Part shown: positions 25,666 to 33,937 of the stretch, in pieces
Position numbering within the stretch: position 1 is the first letter of the stretch
Layout of the letters: every line of letters starts with the position of its first letter
DNA from: Bacteroidia bacterium
Lineage (GTDB): Bacteria > Bacteroidota > Bacteroidia > Bacteroidales > GWA2-32-17
Length of the DNA stretch: 37,089 nt
Reading direction: 5' to 3'
NCBI GenBank assembly: GCA_016218155.1
Contig: JACREQ010000110.1
Span: forward strand, 1-37,089
The notes under the pieces: generated by a model
Seen by the model: the letters and a program-made list of their open reading frames with translations, nothing else
Told to the model about the DNA's origin: nothing
The model's database searches: none
Translations under genes and position numbers: made by a program

Positions 25666-26346
25666 ATGTCTGGCAAAACAATTTTTATTTCAGCAATTGA
25701 TACAGATGCTGGAAAAACAATAGTCACAGGATTACTGGCATTAAGCTTAAAAAACCGTGGACTAAATGTTATCACACAAAAAATTGCCCAAACAGGCTGC
25801 AATAATATTTCAGATGACATATTAAAGCATCGTGAAATTATGGGTGAAGAATTAAATGAATTTGATAATATCAGACTTACCTGTCCTTATATATTTAATT
25901 TCCCTGCATCTCCACACTTATCTGCAAAGCTTGAAAACACTGAAATAAATACAGAAGAGATTTCTTCTGCAACAAATGAACTAGAAAAACATTTTGACTA
26001 CATTTTATTAGAAGGTGTTGGTGGTTTAATGGTTCCGTTAAATACTAATGAATTACTAATAGATTATATTTCAAATAAACAATATCCATTAATTCTTGTA
26101 ACATCTGGTAAATTAGGAACTATAAACCATACTTTATTAAGTTTAGAAGCAATCAGAAGAAGAAATATTGAGCTTAAAGCAATAGTTTACAATAATTACA
26201 TAAATACAGACAAAATTATTAATTCGGACACAAAAGAGTTTTTTAAAAATTATTTAAAAAAAGATTTTCCTGATTCACAATTAATTGAAATAGAGAAAAT
26301 AAGTAAATGGACAGATTGTAACGCTTTCAATAGTTTTAACATTTAA
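25666..26346 (+). CDS. bioD: Dethiobiotin synthetase
   Basis: Encodes 226 residues, typical of BioD. It closes the ureido ring of DAPA with CO2 and ATP to form dethiobiotin. The P-loop is AIDTDAGKT (residues 10-18), in place of the more common GTDTxVGKT, so the first Gly is Ala. The substrate lysine region is TQKIAQTGC, where many BioD proteins have KPVQTG. LLEGVGGLMVPLN matches the EGAGG motif. It begins right after the bioF stop and is the last gene of the cluster. No bioC, bioH or bioW gene is next to it, so the pimeloyl source must come from elsewhere. Confidence 0.93.
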   Translation: MSGKTIFISAIDTDAGKTIVTGLLALSLKNRGLNVITQKIAQTGCNNISDDILKHREIMGEELNEFDNIRLTCPYIFNFPASPHLSAKLENTEINTEEISSATNELEKHFDYILLEGVGGLMVPLNTNELLIDYISNKQYPLILVTSGKLGTINHTLLSLEAIRRRNIELKAIVYNNYINTDKIINSDTKEFFKNYLKKDFPDSQLIEIEKISKWTDCNAFNSFNI

Positions 26347-26478
26347 TTTTTAGCTTATTATAAAATTAATTACCTGTAAAATACGAAATCTAAAATATTT
26401 CCGTTTTTCACAAAAATAAATTATATTGCTATAAGTTACACTTCTACAAATAAATAATTAACCTATAAATATTTTTTT

Positions 26479-28122
26479 ATGAAAACTCTACTTATTACAG
26501 CAATTGTTATGCTTGCGTTTTACATTAGCCCTGCACAAATCCAACCAAAAGAAGTAAAATCTGAAATTAAAGAAGCTAAGATTTTTCTGCTTGGTGCTGA
26601 AATTACCAGAAAAGGTAAAATAAATTTACTGGAAGGCTCTACTAAATTGCTTTTCTCACATCTATCAACAAAAATTGATAAAGAGAGCATACAAGCTAAT
26701 TTTGGTGACGGGGTAAAAATTACCAATGTTGAAGCAGAGCTTAAAACAATAAATTTAAAATCGAAAGACAGTCTTAGAATAGCAAAACTTCAGGATAGTA
26801 TTATCTGGTATAATAAAAACAATAGGCAAATTAACTCTAAACTTACTACAATTGAAGGCGAAGTTGATGTTATTAATGTAAATAAAATACTTAAGAATAA
26901 TACTGGTGGCACTACTGTTGCTGAAATTGAAAAGTTATCCGATTTCTACAGAAAAAGAGTTTCAGAACTTAATCAGAAAATTTATGAATTAAATGAGCAG
27001 ATTACTGATAATAATAAAAGAATTAAAATTGTTACAGATACAATTACTTCACTATCTATTGTTAGAAAAGATACTTGGTTTGAAATTGCAGTAACAGTTC
27101 AGACTTCAAAACCTGTGACAGGTGATTTTACATTATCATATCTTGTTGGCGGCACAGGCTGGTCTCCTACTTATGATATTCGTGTAAAAGAAATAACAGG
27201 TCAGATAGACATGGAATACAAAGCAAAAGTATTAAACCAGACAGGTGAAGACTGGGAAAATGTTAAAATTTCATTCTCGTCTGCAATGCCCACAGAATCG
27301 CAGGAAGCACCAAGTTTAGAACCCTGGCGATTGAATTTTAACAACAGAACAGATTACGAAGGAAGATTAAATGAATTCAGACCAAATACAATCAATAAAA
27401 TTGAAGCACAAAAAAGAAGTGGAAACCTTGCATTACCTGAGGGTGTTGAATTTGCTGAAGTTGAACTTTCACCAATTGCTTTCGAATTCAAAATTGATGA
27501 ATCTACTTCAATCCCTGCTTCAGGAAAACCTTATATGATAAGTATAACAAATTACAAGCTTCCTGTTTCTTATAAATATGTTGCTATCCCGAAAGTTGAT
27601 CCTGCTGCATTTTTAGTAGCAGAAGTTACAGGTTGGGAAGATATGAATCTTATTGAAGGTCCGACTAATATTTATTTCCGTGGTACATTTATGGGACATT
27701 CATATATTAAACCTCAGTTAGCAAATGACACTTTAAATATCTCATTAGGACGTGATAACAGAGTAATGATTAACAGAGTAAAAGTTGAGGACAGTAAAGG
27801 CGATAAACTTATCGGAACAAATAACCGTGAAGAATTTACTTATAAAATTTCTGTACGTAACACAAATCCAGGAAATATTAAATTTACTTTAATTGACCAG
27901 GTTCCGGTTGCTCAAGACGACGACATTAAAGTAGAATTACTTGACCTTTCCGGAGCAGAAAAAGATGAATTTAATGGAAGATTAAAATGGAAATTTGATC
28001 TTGCTACAAAGGAAGCTAAGGAATTTACTGTAAAATTTGCTGTAAAATATCCTAAAAACAAACAGGTTAAGATAAGATCTGACAATAGAATTGCCAAATA
28101 CAGATCAGCAAGATTTTTATAA
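26479..28122 (+). CDS. DUF4139/DUF4140 (MuiA-family) secreted protein
   Basis: Encodes 547 residues. It starts with a signal peptide (MKTLLITAIVMLAFYISPAQ). Residues ~28-125 fit the DUF4140 N-terminal domain (EAKIFLLGAEITRKGKI with LLEGSTKLLFSHL). A coiled-coil stretch follows at ~150-195 (VAEIEKLSDFYRKRVSELNQ). Residues ~210-545 are the DUF4139 beta-rich domain: LSYLVGGTGWSPTYDIRVKE, YKAKVLNQTGEDWENVKISF, YVAIPKVDPAAFLVAEVTGW and VGRDNRV-like LGRDNRVMINRVK. These proteins are often annotated 'mucoidy inhibitor MuiA family', but the molecular function is unknown. It appears to be a single-gene unit: 132 bp after bioD and 341 bp before trmD. No clear promoter was recognised. Confidence 0.9.
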   Translation: MKTLLITAIVMLAFYISPAQIQPKEVKSEIKEAKIFLLGAEITRKGKINLLEGSTKLLFSHLSTKIDKESIQANFGDGVKITNVEAELKTINLKSKDSLRIAKLQDSIIWYNKNNRQINSKLTTIEGEVDVINVNKILKNNTGGTTVAEIEKLSDFYRKRVSELNQKIYELNEQITDNNKRIKIVTDTITSLSIVRKDTWFEIAVTVQTSKPVTGDFTLSYLVGGTGWSPTYDIRVKEITGQIDMEYKAKVLNQTGEDWENVKISFSSAMPTESQEAPSLEPWRLNFNNRTDYEGRLNEFRPNTINKIEAQKRSGNLALPEGVEFAEVELSPIAFEFKIDESTSIPASGKPYMISITNYKLPVSYKYVAIPKVDPAAFLVAEVTGWEDMNLIEGPTNIYFRGTFMGHSYIKPQLANDTLNISLGRDNRVMINRVKVEDSKGDKLIGTNNREEFTYKISVRNTNPGNIKFTLIDQVPVAQDDDIKVELLDLSGAEKDEFNGRLKWKFDLATKEAKEFTVKFAVKYPKNKQVKIRSDNRIAKYRSARFL

Positions 28123-28185
28123 ATCCAATAAAAGTCTCAAAGAGTATTATTTGCCGGATCAGAGTTCTTGATGACATTTATTCCA

Positions 28186-28268
28186 TTTTACAACCAAAAT
28201 GTAGTATAATAAAACGAAGGATCTAGTTTATTTCCATTACTAGATTCTTCGCTGCGCTCTGAATGACA
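28186..28268. repeat. Intergenic palindromic repeat, copy A
   Basis: An imperfect inverted repeat in the 341-bp space between the DUF4139 gene and trmD. Its inner arms are GAAGGATCTAG and CTAGATTCTTCG, and it ends CTCTGAATGACA. The left half (TGTAGT..AACGAAGGATCTAGTTT) matches the left half of copy B. The left end is decayed. The rest of the space (28123-28185 and 28421-28439) shows no gene. Confidence 0.75.
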
Positions 28269-28299
28269 TACTAGTTGACTATTAATACGATAAGCGTTT

Positions 28300-28420
28300 T
28301 GTCATCCAGAGTGTAGTGTAACGAAACGAAGGATCTAGTTTGAATTTAATTTATTTTTAAAACTAGATTACCTTCAGTGAAAAAGTTCTTCACTTTTCCG
28401 CCGCGGCGGACGGAATGACA
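28300..28420. repeat. Intergenic palindromic repeat, copy B, with a nested GC-rich palindrome
   Basis: A 121-bp element with terminal inverted repeats TGTCATCC and GGAATGACA. The inner arms are GGATCTAGTTT and AAACTAGATTACC. The right part contains GTTCTTCACTTTTCCG, also found in the copies within the phosphatase genes, then CCGCCGCGGCGG (28398-28409), a perfect 12-bp palindrome and the most GC-rich stretch in the window. Confidence 0.8.
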
Positions 28421-28439
28421 AAAAAATAATTTATTAGAT

Positions 28440-28447
28440 TATCTTTG
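28440..28447 (+). promoter_or_regulatory. Putative -7 element of trmD
   Basis: TATCTTTG followed by C matches TAnnTTTG(C), 16 bp before the trmD ATG. No -33 TTTG is seen at the right distance; repeat copy B ends 19 bp upstream, so its outer arm sits at the -33 region. Confidence 0.5.
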
Positions 28448-28463
28448 CAAAAAGCCAAAGAAA

Positions 28464-29147
28464 ATGCGTTTCGATATAATTACCGTTCTACCAGAACTGC
28501 TTGAAAGCCCTTTTAACCATTCTATAGTTAAAAGAGCCAAAAATAAAGGTCTTGTTGAAATTGGCATACACAATTTGAGAGATTACTCAAAAAACAAACA
28601 AAAACAGGTTGACGATTATCCATTTGGTGGCAAAGCCGGAATGGTACTAATGATTGAACCTATTTACGATGCAATTAATCATTTAAAAAGTCTTCATGAT
28701 TACGACGAAATTATTTACACTTCTCCTGACGGTGAAATTTTTGATCAGAAAATGGCGAACACACTTTCACTAAAGAAAAACATATTAATTCTTTGCGGGC
28801 ATTATAAAGGTATTGATCATAGAATTCGTGAAAATCTAATTACCCGTGAAGTAAGTATTGGGAACTATGTTATGACTGGAGGTGAGATGGCTGCAGCAGT
28901 TATGGTTGACAGCATAGTAAGGCTTATTCCGGGTTCTATTGGTGACGAATCTTCTGCCCTCTCCGACTCTTTTCAGGATGACTTATTAGCACCACCTGTT
29001 TACACACGCCCTGCTGAGTTTAATGGATGGAAGGTTCCAGAAATATTACTTTCAGGTAATGAAGCTCAGATTGATAAATGGAAACACGATCAGTCTGTTT
29101 CAAGAACAAAAGAATTAAGACCGGATTTATTAAAAGATGAAGATTAA
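28464..29147 (+). CDS. trmD: tRNA (guanine-37-N1)-methyltransferase
   Basis: Encodes 227 residues. This SPOUT-family enzyme uses SAM to methylate G37 next to the anticodon and prevents +1 frameshifts. Motifs: [51 protein letters not shown] (trefoil knot), [20 protein letters not shown] (SAM-binding loop with the catalytic Asp) and [20 protein letters not shown]. All are canonical. In many bacteria trmD sits with rpsP-rimM-rplS; here it is alone. Its stop codon overlaps the stop of the convergent phosphatase gene by two bases (29145-29146), leaving no room for a separate terminator. Confidence 0.96.
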   Translation: MRFDIITVLPELLESPFNHSIVKRAKNKGLVEIGIHNLRDYSKNKQKQVDDYPFGGKAGMVLMIEPIYDAINHLKSLHDYDEIIYTSPDGEIFDQKMANTLSLKKNILILCGHYKGIDHRIRENLITREVSIGNYVMTGGEMAAAVMVDSIVRLIPGSIGDESSALSDSFQDDLLAPPVYTRPAEFNGWKVPEILLSGNEAQIDKWKHDQSVSRTKELRPDLLKDED

Positions 29148-31672
29148 ATTCTTATTCCCAAAATTGTTACATCATCTATCTGCTCTCCATTGCCTCTCCA
29201 TTCTTCGAAAGCAGTTTCTATAATAACTTTCTGTTCAGACATTGGCAGATTGTTATTAGCTAACAATATTTCTTTAAATTGTTTGTACATAAATTTTCTA
29301 CTCTTAGGTCCACCAAACTGATCGGCAAAACCATCAGTAAACAAATAAACACAATCGCCTTTTTCAAGTTTAAAATCATTATTTTTAAAAGGCTCCATAT
29401 TTATATGAATAGAAATAGGCATTTTATCGCCTTTTATTTCAATCAGCTCATTATTTCTCAATATATACAACGGATTGTTAGCTCCGGCAAATTGCATCTC
29501 AAGATTTTCCTTATTAATTGTTATAAGAGCTATATCCATCCCATCCTTTTGCTCACCCGATGTGCCTTTTTGTTTTAATGCATGAATTATTTCCTTTCGT
29601 AATCGTTTTAAAACTATTGCTGGATTTGTCATGTATTCCTTAACAACAATTTCACGTAAAAATGAAATACCAAGCATACTCATAAAAGCACCTGGAACAC
29701 CATGTCCTGTACAATCAGCAACTGTAATAATTAAATGATCTTCAATCTCTGCCCACCAGTAAAAATCTCCACTTACTTTATGTTTTGGTCTGTATATAAC
29801 AAAATGATCAGAAATTGTATCTTTTATCAAATCAAGGCCAGGTAATACGGCAGCCTGTAAACGAGTAGCGTAATCTATACTTTGCGAAACCTCATTATGA
29901 ATAAATTCTATTTCTTCTTTCTGAGTTATTACTAAATCTCTCTGAGCTTCTATTTCATCGCGCTGAGTAGATATTTCTTCATTTTGTTGATTAAGCATGA
30001 AGTTCTTTTCATCTACCATTTGTTTTTGCTCCTCAATAATACTTTTTTGTTTTCTTGTTATTCTAAGTGAACGAAGAATTATAAATGCTATTATTACTAA
30101 TAGTATTAATCCTGATACAACAAATAAAATAATAATTTTTTGCTTTTTACTTTCAGCTACCTGCCTGCTTAATTCAATATTTTTTATTTCCAAGACCTTA
30201 CTATTTGCAATACTATCAGTTGCAGCTTGTTTTTCGTACTGATACTGGAAATATTTCATCTGAACAAGTTTCTGGTTTTCATCTTTACTGATACTATCTC
30301 GCATTGAGATATACTCGCCAAAATATTGTCTTGATAATTTATAATTACCTTGTTTAAAATATATTTCTTCTAATAATTTTGCTGCATCTCTTATATCCTG
30401 AACATAGCCTGTCTCTTTTGCTAAATTATACTCTCTTTTGGCATATGTTAAAGCTTTAGTTATATCATTTCTTTTAATATATATTTTTCCAAGATTATTT
30501 AGGGATGCAGCTATTCCGCTTTTTTCTCCCAGTTCTTCGTTTATTTTTAAACTTCTGTTAAAATATTCCAAAGCTTTTAGATAATCACCTTCTTTGTCGT
30601 AAATAACTCCAATGCTTACTAAAGAAGCTGAAATTCCACTCTTATCTCCTATTTCTTCTCTAATTGCTAAACTTCTTATATTATAATCAAGTGATTTTTT
30701 TAGAAGACTATCACTTTTAATTGTATTTTTATTTATAATGGCTTTAACTGCTTCATCAGAATATACAATTCCAATATTATTAAGAGCTAAAGAAACACCA
30801 CTTTTATCACCAATTTCATCGTATATTTTTAGCGCTTTATTATAATATTCAAGAGCTTTTAATATATCATCCTGATCTGAATAAATATTTCCAATATTAA
30901 TATGAGCACCTGCTATTGCACTTTTATCACCAATTTCATCAAGAATCTTTAGACTTTTGTTATAATATTCAATTGCTTTTGTGTAATCTCCCTGTCTGTC
31001 GTATATAATACCAATTGTGTTTAAAGAAAATGAGATTCCACTTTTGTCACCCAATTCTTCATCAATTTTTAGACTTTTATTATAAAACTCTAAAGCTTTT
31101 GGAATATCACCCTGATTATAATAAACAACACCCATATTATACAATGTTGTTGAAATACGACTCTTGTTTTGCAAAGCCTGACTTATTTTTAAGCTTTTAT
31201 TATAAAATTCCAATGCTTTAACATAATCTCCCTGAGTCGAATAAATAAGACCAATACTATTAAGCGAGTAAGAAATTCCAACTTTATCATTTATATTTTC
31301 TCTTATTTTAAGGCTTTCATTATATTTTTCAAGGGCATTTGCATAATCACTTTGTCTGTAATAACTTAAACCTTTTCTAAATATAAAATTCGCCTTATAT
31401 TTAAGACATGTATTTTTAAAGTTTGAAGATGGATTTGATGAAAGGTTTTTTTGAGCTATTGAAAATAACTGTTCGTCGAATTTATTAATAAGAGTTTCAT
31501 CAGTTTCTTCTTTTACAATAGCATCAAGAATTCTTAAACGAATGGAATCATGACTTGCACTTTTTAGCTTTAACTTTAATGAATCAATAAATCTATTATT
31601 CTGAGCTTCAGCAAATAACGAAACCGAAATAAAAAAAACTGCAATTAAAAATTTTAACTTGGTAAGTTTCAT
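29144..31672 (-). CDS. TPR / transmembrane / coiled-coil / SpoIIE-type PP2C phosphatase (842 aa)
   Basis: Domains in order: signal peptide (1-24, ending LFAEAQ); about eight TPR repeats of 40 residues (~92-430; pattern [23 protein letters not shown]); a membrane helix ([20 protein letters not shown]); a signalling coiled coil ([18 protein letters not shown]); and a C-terminal RsbU/SpoIIE phosphatase (~610-842). Metal-binding acids lie in [40 protein letters not shown] and QIDDVTILG. The layout suggests that periplasmic TPRs sense a signal and control a cytoplasmic Ser/Thr phosphatase. In this paralog the loop after NNPLYI is short ([15 protein letters not shown]), with no palindromic insert, so it shows the ancestral state. 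It is the last gene of the four-gene array. The partner (an anti-sigma antagonist or other phosphoprotein) is not encoded nearby. Confidence 0.92.
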   Translation of the reverse strand: MKLTKLKFLIAVFFISVSLFAEAQNNRFIDSLKLKLKSASHDSIRLRILDAIVKEETDETLINKFDEQLFSIAQKNLSSNPSSNFKNTCLKYKANFIFRKGLSYYRQSDYANALEKYNESLKIRENINDKVGISYSLNSIGLIYSTQGDYVKALEFYNKSLKISQALQNKSRISTTLYNMGVVYYNQGDIPKALEFYNKSLKIDEELGDKSGISFSLNTIGIIYDRQGDYTKAIEYYNKSLKILDEIGDKSAIAGAHINIGNIYSDQDDILKALEYYNKALKIYDEIGDKSGVSLALNNIGIVYSDEAVKAIINKNTIKSDSLLKKSLDYNIRSLAIREEIGDKSGISASLVSIGVIYDKEGDYLKALEYFNRSLKINEELGEKSGIAASLNNLGKIYIKRNDITKALTYAKREYNLAKETGYVQDIRDAAKLLEEIYFKQGNYKLSRQYFGEYISMRDSISKDENQKLVQMKYFQYQYEKQAATDSIANSKVLEIKNIELSRQVAESKKQKIIILFVVSGLILLVIIAFIILRSLRITRKQKSIIEEQKQMVDEKNFMLNQQNEEISTQRDEIEAQRDLVITQKEEIEFIHNEVSQSIDYATRLQAAVLPGLDLIKDTISDHFVIYRPKHKVSGDFYWWAEIEDHLIITVADCTGHGVPGAFMSMLGISFLREIVVKEYMTNPAIVLKRLRKEIIHALKQKGTSGEQKDGMDIALITINKENLEMQFAGANNPLYILRNNELIEIKGDKMPISIHINMEPFKNNDFKLEKGDCVYLFTDGFADQFGGPKSRKFMYKQFKEILLANNNLPMSEQKVIIETAFEEWRGNGEQIDDVTILGIRI

Positions 31673-31755
31673 CTTTCAAAAATAACTATAAAATTAATAA
31701 TATTTTAAGAAACTATTATTAATCATAATTATAAGATTAGTTAAAATTATCAGAT

Positions 31756-33918
31756 TTAACTTATTCTCATTCCTAAAACAGTAATATCATCAATTTGCTC
31801 ATTCTTTCCTTTCCATTCAGTTAAAACTGTTTCAAGAATTAAACACTGTTCTAGCATTGACTTATTGTTATTATTTAGAAGTAATTCTTTAAAATGTTTA
31901 TACATAAATTTCCTGCCTTTCGAACCTCCAAACTGGTCGGCGTAACCATCTGTAAACAAATATACCGAATCTCCTTTATTTAATTTAAATTCATGATTTG
32001 TAAAATCATTCATCTGTGGATAAATTGCTATAGGCATCTTGTCACCTTTAAGTTCAATCATTCTATAATTGTCATTCAGAGGCGTAGCCGAAGAATCTAT
32101 TTTATTAGAATTAGATTTTACTTCGCAATAAAGATGTTCTTCACTTTCGTTCAGAATGAGAGAAGAAATAATGTATAAAGGATTATTTGCACCTGCCCAT
32201 TGAGCTTCATTTGAATCTACATTAACAACTAGTAAAGAAATATCCATCCCATCCTTTTGCTCACCCTGCACACCCTTTTGCTGAAGAGCATTAATAATTT
32301 CAAGTCTAAGCTGGTTTAATATCTGGTTGGCTTTATTTATTTCCTGCTTTTGTACTATTTCATTCAAAAAACTTATTCCAAGCATACTCATAAATGCTCC
32401 GGGAACACCGTGACCTGTGCAATCTGCTACAGCAACAATTAGCAGATTATTAATTTTTATTGTCCAGTAAAAATCACCCGAAACAATATTTCTTGGTTTA
32501 AAAAATATGAAATGATCACCTAATACAGATCTAGATATATTACTAACCGGCAATAATGCTTCCTGAATACGTTTTGCATAATTTATACTATCTGTAACCT
32601 CTTTGTGTATTTCCTCAATCTTCTCCTTTTGATTTATAACAAGGTCTCGTTGAGCCTCAATTTCATCACGCTGAGCTTCAATTTCGTCGCGCTGAGTTGA
32701 AATTTCTTCTTTTTGTTGCTGAATTTCTTTATTTTGTTTTCCTAACAAGATATTTGCTCTCTTTTTTTGCAAAAACAACCGGAATAACACAAAAGAGAAC
32801 ACTAAAAAAACGATTAATCCTACAACGACAAAAATAATTATTACACGTTGTTTTTTCATTTCGGAACTTTGAAGTTCTTTCTCTTTTCCAAGTTTTTCTA
32901 TCTCTAACTGTTTCTTTTCAGTCTGATAACGTGTTTCCATTTCAGTCAGCTGCTCATTTTTTTCAGCATTAAACAAGCTATCATTTAATACAATATATAT
33001 ATTATTATATTTTAGTGCTTTTTTATAATCCTTTAAACTATCATAAGATTCTGAAATAATATCGCAAATTCCACATTCCAGATATTTATCATTAATTGCC
33101 TGTGAAATTGTTAGTGCTTCAGTAGCATTCTCCACAGCATTCTTATAATAACCTCTAATATTATTCAGATTTGCAATATTTGCCAGAACCATCGCCTGGC
33201 CCTTTTTATTACCAATCTCAATATTAACCTCATATGCACTTTGATAATTCTTAATGGCAGAGTTTATATCTTTTTGCTTCTCATACATTCGTGCTATATT
33301 ATTATAACACCCTGCTATATTAAGTTTACTGTCAAGTTCAATAAATAATTTTAATGCGTTTTTGTAATTAGACATTGCCTCATTATATTCTGACTTCATT
33401 TTATGTACATTCCCAATATTTATCAAACAAACAGCAACACCTAATTTATCACCTATTTTCTCTTCTACCTTCAACGATTTAATATAATAATATAAAGCTT
33501 TTTCGAAATTTTTCTGATAATAATGTACAGTACCAATACTAGTAAGACACTTCGATTCAATATTTAAATCTTTTAATTTAACTGATGTTTCTAAAGCAAG
33601 TTGCAAATTCTTTAGTGAATTAACATAATCGCCCAATTGAGTATAAACGAGCCCGATATTTTGATTAATTTCAGCTATTCCATGTTCGTAGTTTAACTTC
33701 TTTGAAAGTTCTAATCCTTGTTTACCAAAACTTATTGCCTTCTCAGGATCAGAAGAACATAGCGAAACACATAAACTACCAAGACAATTAACTTTTAAAG
33801 TATCTTCTTTTTGAGTTTTCAGATTAACTAATAAGCTATCTATTTTTTTCTGATTCTGGCTATAAGTAAAAGAAGAGAATAACAAAATACTAAACAATAA
33901 AACAATATATTTATTCAT
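31756..33918 (-). CDS. TPR / transmembrane / coiled-coil / SpoIIE-type PP2C phosphatase (720 aa)
   Basis: Same plan as its neighbours. A signal peptide (MNKYIVLLFSILLFSSFTYS) is followed by about six or seven TPRs (~45-300), a helix with ERIK-like charges, a membrane segment (VIIIFVVVGLIVFLVFSFVLF), a coiled coil with one extra heptad ([14 protein letters not shown]), and a phosphatase domain with [41 protein letters not shown] and QIDDITVLG. Between NNPLYI and the ELKGDKMP strand it has about 31 extra residues (LILNESEEHLYCEVKSNSNK and on), encoded by a 92-bp palindromic repeat (32070-32161). This is the most diverged of the three inserted copies. It lies 19 bp after the 785-residue gene's stop and 83 bp before the 842-residue gene. 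Confidence 0.92.
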   Translation of the reverse strand: MNKYIVLLFSILLFSSFTYSQNQKKIDSLLVNLKTQKEDTLKVNCLGSLCVSLCSSDPEKAISFGKQGLELSKKLNYEHGIAEINQNIGLVYTQLGDYVNSLKNLQLALETSVKLKDLNIESKCLTSIGTVHYYQKNFEKALYYYIKSLKVEEKIGDKLGVAVCLINIGNVHKMKSEYNEAMSNYKNALKLFIELDSKLNIAGCYNNIARMYEKQKDINSAIKNYQSAYEVNIEIGNKKGQAMVLANIANLNNIRGYYKNAVENATEALTISQAINDKYLECGICDIISESYDSLKDYKKALKYNNIYIVLNDSLFNAEKNEQLTEMETRYQTEKKQLEIEKLGKEKELQSSEMKKQRVIIIFVVVGLIVFLVFSFVLFRLFLQKKRANILLGKQNKEIQQQKEEISTQRDEIEAQRDEIEAQRDLVINQKEKIEEIHKEVTDSINYAKRIQEALLPVSNISRSVLGDHFIFFKPRNIVSGDFYWTIKINNLLIVAVADCTGHGVPGAFMSMLGISFLNEIVQKQEINKANQILNQLRLEIINALQQKGVQGEQKDGMDISLLVVNVDSNEAQWAGANNPLYIISSLILNESEEHLYCEVKSNSNKIDSSATPLNDNYRMIELKGDKMPIAIYPQMNDFTNHEFKLNKGDSVYLFTDGYADQFGGSKGRKFMYKHFKELLLNNNNKSMLEQCLILETVLTEWKGKNEQIDDITVLGMRIS
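32070..32161. repeat. Palindromic repeat inside the 720-residue phosphatase gene (in-frame insert)
   Basis: A 92-bp element running from TGTCATTCAGAGG to CGTTCAGAATGAGA on the plus strand. Terminal arms TGTCATTC / GAATGAGA carry one substitution from the ideal GAATGACA, and inner arms are GAAGAA / TTCTTC. It is read on the minus strand as LILNESEEHLYCEVKSNSNK and the following ten residues, with no stop and no frame change. Confidence 0.85.
32651..32692 (-). repeat. Tandem 21-bp heptad duplication in the coiled coil of the 720-residue phosphatase
   Basis: Two adjacent 21-bp units (32651-32671, 32672-32692) each encode one heptad of EIEAQRD type. The units differ at three or so third positions. 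The 842- and 785-residue paralogs have one unit here, so this coiled coil is one heptad longer, which keeps the register. Confidence 0.7.
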
Positions 33919-33937
33919 AATAATAATATTTATCAGA

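Noticed and set aside
28398-28409. CCGCCGCGGCGG as an isolated regulatory site or foreign GC-rich insertion
   Set aside because: It sits at the right end of repeat copy B between CTTTTCCG and GGAATGACA, so it is best read as part of that element.
29140-29150. Terminator between trmD and the convergent phosphatase gene
   Set aside because: The two stop codons overlap, and no hairpin with a T run was found around them.
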